A stretch of 64,000 nt of DNA from Streptomyces djakartensis (lineage in GTDB: Bacteria > Actinomycetota > Actinomycetes > Streptomycetales > Streptomycetaceae): assembly GCF_014651075.1 (NCBI RefSeq), contig NZ_BMWE01000012.1:1-64000 (forward strand), written 5' to 3'. Numbering within the stretch: position 1 is the stretch's first letter; every line of letters starts with the position of its first letter. The notes below the pieces were generated by a model that searched no databases, was not told the DNA's origin, and saw only the letters and a program-made list of their open reading frames with translations. Positions 8,408-18,138 of this stretch are shown here, one piece after another. The translations under genes and the position numbers were made by a program.

Positions 8408-9091
8408 GTGAGAAGCAGCGGCGACGGTACGGCTGGGGGCGGCCCCGAGCGCAGTCTCAGGGTGAGCGGTCCGTACGCTCCCCCCGGTTCTCGGCTCCGC
8501 CCGAGCGGGGGATGCCCTCAGCCCGACGGCGTGACCGATCACGTTCCGCAGCGACCCACGGCCGTGCCGAGCAGCGGAGGGGCGACGTCCATGGTGTCCG
8601 AGGAGATCGGTTATCGCGGCCCCACGGCCTGTGCGGCCGCCGGTATCACGTACCGGCAGCTGGACTACTGGGCCCGCACCGGCCTGGTCGAGCCGAGCGT
8701 GCGCCCTGCCCACGGCTCCGGGACGCAGCGGCTCTACAGCTTCCGGGACGTCGTCGTCCTGAAGATCGTCAAGCGGTTCCTCGACACCGGGGTGTCGCTG
8801 CAGAACATCCGCACGGCCGTCCTGCACCTGAGGGAACGCGGTTTCCGCGATCTGGAGCGGATGACGCTGATGAGCGACGGCGCGACGGTCTACGAGTGCA
8901 CGTCGCCGGACGAGGTCCACGCCCTGCTCCAGGGGGGCCAGGGGGTCTTCGGGATCGCCGTGGGTGTGGTGTGGCGGGACGTCGAGAGCGCGCTGTCCCA
9001 GCTGCACGGCGAGCGGATCGACACCGGGGAGACCCTGATCGGGCCCAATCCGGCGGACGAGCTGGCACGGCGGCGGAACCGGGCCGTCTGA
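8408..9091 (+). CDS. MerR-family regulator (Rv1830/McdR-like)
   Basis: This 227-aa regulator has a MerR helix-turn-helix at about residues 70-140 (ITYRQLDYWARTGLVEPS, then GTQRLYSFRDVVVLKIVKR). A C-terminal domain follows with YECTSPDEVHALLQGGQGVF. The same segments occur in mycobacterial Rv1830, a cell-division regulator next to gcvB. The GTG at 8408 is chosen because GGAGGT (8398-8403) lies just upstream. ATG 8591 would give a shorter protein beginning MVSEEIGYRG. The first 60 residues are low complexity and include a short interspersed repeat (8473-8516), so the true start deserves proof. Two MerR paralogues flank DUF151, as in mycobacteria. Confidence 0.82.
   Translation: MRSSGDGTAGGGPERSLRVSGPYAPPGSRLRPSGGCPQPDGVTDHVPQRPTAVPSSGGATSMVSEEIGYRGPTACAAAGITYRQLDYWARTGLVEPSVRPAHGSGTQRLYSFRDVVVLKIVKRFLDTGVSLQNIRTAVLHLRERGFRDLERMTLMSDGATVYECTSPDEVHALLQGGQGVFGIAVGVVWRDVESALSQLHGERIDTGETLIGPNPADELARRRNRAV
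8473..8516 (-). repeat. Interspersed repeat copy inside the MerR N-terminal coding region
   Basis: Read on the minus strand, this 44-base segment matches 35197-35239 on the plus strand at about 34 of 44 positions by eye. The two share the cores GCTCG-x-GCG-x-AGCCGAGA and GGGGAGCGTAC. The other copy is intergenic. From memory, similar sequences recur in many Streptomyces genomes. Confidence 0.6.
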
Positions 9092-9211
9092 GGCGTCCCG
9101 CGGTGCGGCTCTCGGTGGGCGGGCCCTTCCGCACCGGGTGGCAAACGGTTTCCCGCGGGCGTCCGGGCCGTTGCCCGGGCATTGTCAGTGGCGTAGGGCA
9201 GCATCGGAGTT

Positions 9212-10633
9212 GTGAGAACCGCGCCCACGATCCTGCACCTCGACATGGACGCCTTCTTCGCCTCGGTGGAGCAGGCGTCCAAGCCGAGCCTGCGGGGAAA
9301 GGCCGTGGTGGTGGGCGGGCTCGGTCCGCGGGGAGTGGTGGCCACGGCCTCGTACGAGGCGCGGGTCCTCGGCGTGCATTCGGCGATGCCGATGGGGCAG
9401 GCCCGGCGGCTCGCGCCCAACGCCGCCTATCTCGTGCCGCGCTTCGGGCTCTACAAGGCGATCAGCGATCAGGTCATGGAGCTGCTGCGGGCGCTGTCGC
9501 CGCTCGTGGAGCCGCTGAGCCTGGATGAGGCGTTCGTGGATCTGGAGGCCGGGGGAGTCGCCTGGGACGAGGCGTCGGCGCGCCTCGCCGGGGTGCGGCT
9601 GCGCGCGGACATACGGGCCGTCACGGGGCTCACGGGGTCGGTGGGGCTCGCCGCGTCCAAGATGCTCGCGAAGATCGCGTCGGAGCAGGCCAAGCCCGAC
9701 GGGCTGGTGGTGATCCAGCCGGGCACCGAGCGGGCGATGCTCGCGCCCATGCCGGTGCGCACCCTGCCGGGGGTCGGACCGGCGACGGGTGACCATCTGC
9801 GACGGGCCGGGATCACGACGGTCGAGGACATCGTCGAGGCGGGCGAGGACGAACTGGTGCGGTTGCTGGGGAAGGCGCATGGGCACGGGCTCTACGCGAT
9901 GGCGCTGGCACGGGACGACCGGCCCGTGACGGCGGAGCGGGAGGCGAAGTCCGTGTCGGTCGAGGACACGTATGACGTGGACATCCACGACCGGCTCCGT
10001 GTGGGTCTGGAGGTGCAGCGCCTCGCCGACCGGTGTGTGCGGCGGCTGCGCGGGGCGGGGCTGTCGGGGCGGACCATCGTGCTGAAGGTACGGCGGTTCG
10101 ACTTCTCGACGCTGACCCGGTCCGAGACGCTGCGCGGGCCGACGGACGACCCCGGCGTCATCCGGGAGGCCGCGGCCAGACTGCTGGACTCGGTGGACAC
10201 GACAGGTGGCGTGCGGCTGCTCGGGGTGGGGGTCACCGGGCTCGCCGACTACACGCAGGAGGACCTCTTCGCACAGGCGGCGGGAGCGCGGGTGAGCACC
10301 GAGAGGGCCGTCGAGGAGCACGCGATGGCCCCCGCCGAGGAGCAGCCGGTGTTCGCCGGGCGGCGCTGGCCCGCCGGGCACGACGTGCGGCACGCCGAGT
10401 TCGGGCACGGGTGGGTGCAGGGCAGCGGCCTGGGGCGGGTCACCGTACGGTTCGAGACGCCCGGCTCGGAGCCGGGGCGGGTGCGGACGTTCCGGACCGA
10501 CGATCCGGATCTGGAGCCGGCGGACCCGTTGCCGCTGGTGTTACCCGGACAGGACAAGGGCCGCGGACCCAAGGATGAGACAGGGGCATCCCGGCTGCGC
10601 CCCGTCGCTCAGTACACGGACGCCGACGGATGA
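9212..10633 (+). CDS. dinB: DNA polymerase IV (Y-family translesion polymerase)
   Basis: This 473-aa polymerase copies damaged DNA with low fidelity. The Y-family active site is visible: LHLDMDAFFASVEQ (about 7-20) with the first metal-binding Asp, and PLSLDEAFVDLE (about 101-112) with the Asp-Glu pair. Two helix-hairpin-helix-like segments follow (GVGPATGDHLRRAGI, about 189-203). The little-finger region starts near KSVSVEDTYD (about 246). A C-terminal extension of about 100 residues beyond the usual 350-aa enzyme contains EFGHGWVQGSG, as in other actinobacterial DinB proteins. No C-terminal beta-clamp motif was identified with certainty. GTG start. Confidence 0.93.
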   Translation: MRTAPTILHLDMDAFFASVEQASKPSLRGKAVVVGGLGPRGVVATASYEARVLGVHSAMPMGQARRLAPNAAYLVPRFGLYKAISDQVMELLRALSPLVEPLSLDEAFVDLEAGGVAWDEASARLAGVRLRADIRAVTGLTGSVGLAASKMLAKIASEQAKPDGLVVIQPGTERAMLAPMPVRTLPGVGPATGDHLRRAGITTVEDIVEAGEDELVRLLGKAHGHGLYAMALARDDRPVTAEREAKSVSVEDTYDVDIHDRLRVGLEVQRLADRCVRRLRGAGLSGRTIVLKVRRFDFSTLTRSETLRGPTDDPGVIREAAARLLDSVDTTGGVRLLGVGVTGLADYTQEDLFAQAAGARVSTERAVEEHAMAPAEEQPVFAGRRWPAGHDVRHAEFGHGWVQGSGLGRVTVRFETPGSEPGRVRTFRTDDPDLEPADPLPLVLPGQDKGRGPKDETGASRLRPVAQYTDADG

Positions 10634-10669
10634 GATGGATCCGGATGGCCCAGACGGATCACGAGGGCA

Positions 10670-11044
10670 TCAGGCCGTCTCGTCGGTGCCTGCCAGCTTG
10701 CCGAAGTCGTGGTCCGCGAGGGGAGGAGGGGCGGCGACGTCGAGGCCGTAGTGGTGATAGAGCTGGAGTTCCTGCTCAGGGGAGAGGTGGCGGCCCACGC
10801 CGAAGTCGGGGGCGTCCTTGATCAGGGCGCGGTCGAAGGGGACGTGGAGGGCGCCGTCGATGAGTTCGCTGGGCTCCAGGGGGACGAAAGCGTCCCTGCT
10901 GAACAGGCCCGTCCGTATCGCCGCCCACTCCGGCTCACCGGTGGCGTCGTCGAGGTAGACCTCGTCGATCGTGCCGATCCTGGTTCCATTGCGGTCGAAC
11001 GCCTTGCGGCCGATCAGGTTGCGCGGATCGATATCGGTTCGCAC
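10670..11044 (-). CDS. PRC-barrel domain protein
   Basis: This 124-aa protein has a PRC-barrel beta domain in its first 80 residues: NLIGRKAFDRNGTRIGTIDE, then YLDDATGEPEWAAIRTG, FVPLE and HVPFDRALIKDAP. A tail follows that includes LSPEQELQLYHHYGLD. PRC barrels occur in RimM and in photosynthetic reaction centre H subunits. Stand-alone bacterial versions are small soluble proteins of unknown, often stress-linked, function. It is convergent with dinB and divergent from the glycine riboswitch-gcvP unit. Confidence 0.85.
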   Translation of the reverse strand: MRTDIDPRNLIGRKAFDRNGTRIGTIDEVYLDDATGEPEWAAIRTGLFSRDAFVPLEPSELIDGALHVPFDRALIKDAPDFGVGRHLSPEQELQLYHHYGLDVAAPPPLADHDFGKLAGTDETA

Positions 11045-11163
11045 GGGCCCTCCAATGGTCGCAACTCATCCGTAGACACAACAAAACGGCACAATGGGAA
11101 GTGCGGCCACTCGAAGGTTCGTGCCTGGAGCCCGCTGGTACGCTGGCAGCGGCTGCTGACCCC

Positions 11164-11360
11164 ATGCGGGAGAGTCCTCCGGTCACCACCGGAGGCGCCG
11201 AAGGAGCAAATCCTCCCCGGAATCTCTCAGGCTCACGTACCGCATGGACGAGGTCACTCTGGAAAGCAGGGCGGGTGTCGACGGCTTCCGCTCTCACCGA
11301 CGGTGAAAGCCGGAGACCCTCGGGTGATCCGGTGAAGCTCTCAGGTTGAGATGACAGAGG
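11164..11360 (+). promoter_or_regulatory. Tandem glycine riboswitch upstream of gcvP
   Basis: Two consecutive glycine aptamers lie in the gcvP leader. Aptamer 1 is closed by ATGCGG (11164-11169) pairing with CCGCAT (11240-11245) and contains GAGAGTCC, GCGCCGAAGGAGCAA and AATCTCTCAGGC. Aptamer 2 is closed by CTCTG (11257-11261) with CAGAG (11355-11359) and contains GGGCGGGTGTCGAC, GACGGTGAAAGCC and AGCTCTCAGG. The family binds glycine cooperatively and normally turns on glycine cleavage genes. No obvious U-rich terminator separates it from gcvP. A GGAGGCC (11362-11368) could pair with GGCCTCC (11419-11425) next to the ribosome binding site, so translational control is possible. Confidence 0.93.
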
Positions 11361-11429
11361 GGGAGGCCGTCCGGGTACCCGCGCCGTGGTGCCCCTCGAA
11401 GGTCGTGTCAGACCAGGAGGCCTCCGCAA

Positions 11430-14315
<2,886 letters not shown>

Positions 14316-14332
14316 TCGGCTGACCTGTCGGT

Positions 14333-14365
14333 CGGAAGGGGCCCCGTGCTGCGGGGCCCCTTCCG
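14333..14365 (+). terminator. gcvP terminator
   Basis: A perfect 14-bp inverted repeat (14333-14346 with 14352-14365) with a 5-nt loop starts 17 bp after the gcvP stop. The stem is very GC-rich and has no U-run. Confidence 0.85.
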
Positions 14366-14501
14366 TCATGAGGGCGAGAGACACCTCGGTCCGTCGGCTC
14401 CACCCGCGTCCGCACGGTACTGAACCCGCGGTGAGACCGGGGTCGTCCGCGGTCAGTCGCGGACGCTCGGCCTCATGACCGCACGGCGCCCCGGTGCAGC
14501 C

Positions 14502-15587
14502 TCATGCCGGGTATGCATGTGTCTGCGTCGCCTTGACCGTCGCCCATGTCGCGGCGCCGGGGTGCAGATCGAGGTCGGCCGCGGCGACGGTGGTGAGGTC
14601 GGCGGTCAGAGAAAGCTCGCCGGTGAGGTCCGCGCGGATCTGGTCGCCGTGCGTCTCCAGGCCGGCCACCTCGCAGCGCCACAGGTTGCGGGCGCTGGAG
14701 CCGGTGGGGCGTTCCCGGTACAGCGTCACCGCGCTGGGCGGGAACGCCACGAAGACCGGGCCGTCGAGCTGTTCCGTGGTCGTGATGGCCGGTCCGGCGT
14801 CGAGCCGGACCGTGTGGCCCTCGGCCAGTCCCCGGTAGAGGTTGAGGCCGACGAGCCGGGCGACGTAGTCCGTGCGGGGGTGGCGGGCGATGCCGGAGGG
14901 CGTGCCCTCCTGGACGACGTGACCGTCCTCGAGGACGACCAGCCGGTCGGCCAGCACCATGGCGTCCAGCGGGTCGTGCGTGACGAGGACGGCCACGGCC
15001 TCGAAGTCGGCGAGGTGGTGGCGGAGCTGGGCGCGCACGTCCAGGCGGGTACGGGCGTCGAGGGCGGCGAGGGGCTCGTCCAGGAGCAGCAACCGGGGAC
15101 GGGCGGCGAGGGCCCGGGCCAGCGCCACGCGTTGGGCCTGGCCGCCGGAGAGGTGGCGCGGCTTGGCGCCGGCGTGGTCGGCGAGGCTCATGCGGTCCAG
15201 CCACTCGGCGGCCTGGGCACGGGCCTCCGCCTTGCCGGCGCCCTGGCAGCGCGGCCCGAAGGCGACGTTGTCCAGGGCGGTCAGATGCGGGAAGAGCAGG
15301 TAGTCCTGGAAGACGACACCGATCGGGCGGGACTCGGGCGGCGTGCGGTCCAGTCGCACGCCGTCCAGTCCCAGATGGCCCGATGTGAGCGAGGACAGGC
15401 CCGCGAGGGCACGCAGGGCGGTGGTCTTGCCGGCGCCGTTGGGACCGAGAAGCGCGACGACGTCGCCGGGAGCGGCGGTGAGGGTGACATCGAGCCGGAA
15501 GGACCCGCGGTCGACGACGAGGTGGGCGTCGAGGCCCTGAGGGAGGAGGCCGGGCACCCTGTCGTCGCGGTCGGTTGTCTCGGTCAT
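14502..15587 (-). CDS. modC: Molybdate ABC transporter ATP-binding protein
   Basis: This 361-aa ATPase powers molybdate import with ModB. Visible are Walker A (LLGPNGAGKTT, about residues 46-56), the Q-loop (VVFQDYLLFPH), the ABC signature LSGGQAQRVALARAL, Walker B (LLLLDEPLAALD) and the switch His (VTHDPLDA). A TOBE-like C-terminal domain (from about residue 300) would sense the oxyanion. ATG at 15587 begins MTETTDRDD. Unusually, 245 bp of GC-rich DNA separate it from modB, whereas modA and modB overlap. Confidence 0.9.
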   Translation of the reverse strand: MTETTDRDDRVPGLLPQGLDAHLVVDRGSFRLDVTLTAAPGDVVALLGPNGAGKTTALRALAGLSSLTSGHLGLDGVRLDRTPPESRPIGVVFQDYLLFPHLTALDNVAFGPRCQGAGKAEARAQAAEWLDRMSLADHAGAKPRHLSGGQAQRVALARALAARPRLLLLDEPLAALDARTRLDVRAQLRHHLADFEAVAVLVTHDPLDAMVLADRLVVLEDGHVVQEGTPSGIARHPRTDYVARLVGLNLYRGLAEGHTVRLDAGPAITTTEQLDGPVFVAFPPSAVTLYRERPTGSSARNLWRCEVAGLETHGDQIRADLTGELSLTADLTTVAAADLDLHPGAATWATVKATQTHAYPA

Positions 15588-15832
15588 GGGGATCGGTTTC
15601 CAGGAGGTCGCAGGGGCGGAGCCCGTCGGCCGGGGGTGGTCTGGGCGATGTCGGCCGGTGGGTGGTCGCCGGCCGGTCGGGTCGGGGGGCGGTGGGCCGG
15701 CATCGAGCGGTCGGGCGGGGTGGTGTGGGCCGGCGGTCGTGCCGGTATCGGGCCGGACGGGTGTCGGTCGACTCTCGTCCAGCGGTCGGTTCGGGTGCCG
15801 GGAGGGCGTTGGCCGGCCGTTGCCGCGGGACG
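15588..15832 (-). other. Low-complexity spacer between modB and modC
   Basis: These 245 bp within the mod operon hold no supported gene. On the coding (minus) strand the segment is rich in C and in repeated CCGGCC and CCACC words, with long stretches poor in A and T. No good ribosome binding site precedes modC, only GGAAA about 12 nt before the ATG. Confidence 0.6.
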
Positions 15833-16669
15833 TCACGGCGGTGTCAGCCAGCGGTCCCGCAGGGCCGCCAGCACCGCGATGGACACGGCCAGCAGCACCA
15901 GGCTGAGGGCGATCGCAGCCGCCGGGTCGTTCTGCAGGGCGAGGTAGACCGCCAGCGGCATGGTCTGCGTGCGGCCCGGGAAGTTGCCCGCGAAGGTGAT
16001 CGTCGCACCGAACTCTCCCAGCGCCCGCGCCCAGGCCAGCACGGCGCCGGCTGCGATGCCCGGCGCGATCAGCGGCAGGGTGACCCGCCGGAACGCGGTG
16101 AAGCGCGAGGCGCCCAGGGTCGTGGCCGCCTCCTCGTAGCGGGGGTCGGCGGCTTTGAGGGTGCCCTCCACACTGATGACGAGGAACGGCATCGCCACGA
16201 AGGTCTCGGCGAGGACGACACCCGTCGTGGTGAAGGGCAGGGTGATTCCGAACCAGGCGTCGAGCCACTGCCCGGCCACCCCGTTGCGTCCGAAGGCGAG
16301 CAGCAGGGCCACACCGCCCACCACCGGCGGCAGCACCAGCGGCAGCGTCACCAGGGCCCGTACGAAACCGCGCCCGGGGAAGCGGGTGCGGGCCAGCAGC
16401 CAGGCCAGCGGCACTCCCACGACCAGGCTCAGCCCCGTCGCGGACGTGGCGCAGACGAGCGACAGCCGGAGCGCCTCCCACACTCCGGGGCTCGTCAGCT
16501 GCTCGGGAAGGCTGCGCCAGGGGGCACGGACCAGCAGGGCGATCAGGGGAAGGAGCAGGAACGCCAGACCGATCAGGGCGGGGACCAGCAGGGGAACCGG
16601 CACCGTGCGGCTCCGTAGGCCGGGGCGGTCGCGGCGGGGCCGGGTCTCCACGGTGCCGGTGTCCGTCAC
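15833..16669 (-). CDS. modB: Molybdate ABC transporter permease
   Basis: This 278-aa inner-membrane permease forms the molybdate channel. About five to six hydrophobic helices are visible, beginning at residues 24-46. The EAA loop that contacts the ATPase is EEAATTLGASRFTAFRRVTLP (about 165-185, first E included). The GTG start overlaps the modA stop as GTGA, so modA and modB are translationally coupled. Length is slightly above the E. coli ModB (229 aa) because of the N-terminal extension. Confidence 0.9.
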   Translation of the reverse strand: MTDTGTVETRPRRDRPGLRSRTVPVPLLVPALIGLAFLLLPLIALLVRAPWRSLPEQLTSPGVWEALRLSLVCATSATGLSLVVGVPLAWLLARTRFPGRGFVRALVTLPLVLPPVVGGVALLLAFGRNGVAGQWLDAWFGITLPFTTTGVVLAETFVAMPFLVISVEGTLKAADPRYEEAATTLGASRFTAFRRVTLPLIAPGIAAGAVLAWARALGEFGATITFAGNFPGRTQTMPLAVYLALQNDPAAAIALSLVLLAVSIAVLAALRDRWLTPP

Positions 16670-17481
16670 GGCTCGAGGAACCCGGCCCCGGACAGCACCT
16701 TCTGGCCCTCGTCGGACCTGACCAGTGCCATGAAGGCCTTTGCCGTCTCGGGATTGGGGGCGTCCTTGAGCAGGACGATCGGATAGTCGTTGACGGCCTT
16801 GGCCGACTCGGGGAAGTCCACGCCCTCCACCTTGTCACCCGCGGCCCGCACGTCGGTCCGGTAGACGACGGCGGCGTCGGCCTCCTTCAGCTCGACTTTC
16901 GTGAGAGCGCTCTTGACGTCCTGCTCGTAGGAGACGGGGGTGAGCTTCAGGCCGCCGGCGTTCAGAGCCTTCCGGGCGGCGGCACCGCAGGGCACGGTCC
17001 TGTCACACAGGACGACCTTCAGGCCGGGCTTGGTGAGGTCCTTCAGGGAGGTGATCCGGTCCGGGTTGCCGGGCAGTGTGGCGATCTCCAGCTGGTTCCG
17101 GGCGAAGGTGGCGGGCGGGCCCGCCGCGGCCTTCCCGCCGGTGACGGTCGCCATGGTGCCGGTGCTGGCGGCGGCGAAGACGTCGGCCGGCGCACCGCCG
17201 GTGATGCCGGCCGCGAGTGCGTCGCTGCCTCCGAAGTTGAAGCTGATCTTGGTACCGGGGTGGTCCTTCTCGAACTCCTTGCCCAGCGTTGTGAAGCTCT
17301 CCTGCAAAGAGGCGGCGGCGAAGACGGTGACCGTGCCGGAGAGTTCCGGTGACGAGGACGCCGCGGACCCCTTTCCCGTGTCCGAGCCGGAGGGGGAGCA
17401 GGCACTCAGGGCCAGCAGCGTGGCGGCGGACACACCGGCGGCCTGGCGGATCCGGCGTGCCCGGGGCGCGGAACGGGTCAT
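16666..17481 (-). CDS. modA: Molybdate-binding lipoprotein
   Basis: This 271-aa extracellular lipoprotein captures molybdate for ModBC. It has an Arg-rich N-terminus, a hydrophobic stretch and the lipobox LSAC (about residue 27). The mature domain includes TVFAAASLQESFTTLG, NFGGSDALAAGI and GAPADVFAAAS, which are typical ModA segments. The ATG at 17481 starts the signal peptide; an in-frame extension up to 17556 lacks signal-peptide character and is rejected. The TATGAT -10 and an inverted repeat lie about 60 bp upstream. Confidence 0.92.
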   Translation of the reverse strand: MTRSAPRARRIRQAAGVSAATLLALSACSPSGSDTGKGSAASSSPELSGTVTVFAAASLQESFTTLGKEFEKDHPGTKISFNFGGSDALAAGITGGAPADVFAAASTGTMATVTGGKAAAGPPATFARNQLEIATLPGNPDRITSLKDLTKPGLKVVLCDRTVPCGAAARKALNAGGLKLTPVSYEQDVKSALTKVELKEADAAVVYRTDVRAAGDKVEGVDFPESAKAVNDYPIVLLKDAPNPETAKAFMALVRSDEGQKVLSGAGFLEP

Positions 17482-17536
17482 CTCGGGGCCACTCCATCTG
17501 TGTGCTGGACGAAGAGCCCGCCGGGCCCTTCCGATA

Positions 17537-17553
17537 CGCCGATCATACTGGCG
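17537..17553 (-). promoter_or_regulatory. Likely modABC promoter and operator
   Basis: On the minus strand TATGAT (17542-17547) is a good -10 element. It is enclosed by the inverted repeat CGCC-N9-GGCG (17537-17540 with 17550-17553). An operator over the -10 would let the adjacent TOBE regulator repress the operon. No clear -35 was seen. Confidence 0.5.
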
Positions 17554-17640
17554 CACCTGCCAGGAAGAAGGCCCCGGTCTCTGCGCATGAGCGAGGCCCT
17601 GAGGGGGTGGAGGCTGGCATGTGCGGCCATGTGGGAGGGT

Positions 17641-18045
17641 TCAGACGCGATCGATGTGGACGTTCGTCGACTTCACGCGGGCCGTCGCCTCCATGCCGAC
17701 CTCCAGGCCCAGTTCCTCGACCGCCTCGCGGGTGAGCAGGGAGACCAGCCGGTGCGGACCGGCCTGGATCTCCACCTGGGCGGCGACGTCGCCGAGTTTG
17801 ATCGCGGTGACGATGCCGGGGAAGGCGTTGCGCGCCGATGTGTACGGGGTGCCCTCCTCGGTGGGGCCGGACCGGGCGAGTTCGACCGAGAAGGCGGCCA
17901 GGTCCCGTCCGTGGACGAGCCGCCGGCCGGCCTCGTCGCGATGGGTGGTGATACGTCCCGCGTCCGCCCAGCGCCGGGCGGTGTCGGGACTCACGCCGAG
18001 CAGCCGGGCTGCCTGGCCGATCGTGTAGGACTGCATGCCGGTCAC
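17641..18045 (-). CDS. Molybdate-responsive regulator (helix-turn-helix plus TOBE/Mop domain)
   Basis: This 134-aa protein has a MerR/excisionase-type helix-turn-helix (YTIGQAARLLGVSPDTARRW, residues 7-26) followed by a single Mop/TOBE domain (about 68-132, SARNAFPGIVTAIKLGD and VEIQAGPHRLVSLLT). Mop domains bind molybdate or tungstate, so this is probably the sensor and repressor of the adjacent modABC genes. It differs from E. coli ModE in its much shorter DNA-binding part and single Mop module. ATG 18045 and ATG 18036 (MQSYTIG) are both possible starts. Confidence 0.87.
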   Translation of the reverse strand: MTGMQSYTIGQAARLLGVSPDTARRWADAGRITTHRDEAGRRLVHGRDLAAFSVELARSGPTEEGTPYTSARNAFPGIVTAIKLGDVAAQVEIQAGPHRLVSLLTREAVEELGLEVGMEATARVKSTNVHIDRV

Positions 18046-18138
18046 GATAGAGGCGCGGGAGGGGGCGCCGATGCCGGCCGGCCGTTGGGCGTGACGCGAT
18101 ATGGCCGGGCGGGCCGCGCGGCCAGGGGGTGAGGCCGC

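Noticed and set aside
17482..17556. N-terminal extension of ModA to GTG 17556
   Set aside because: The extension precedes a perfect lipoprotein signal and overlaps the likely promoter.
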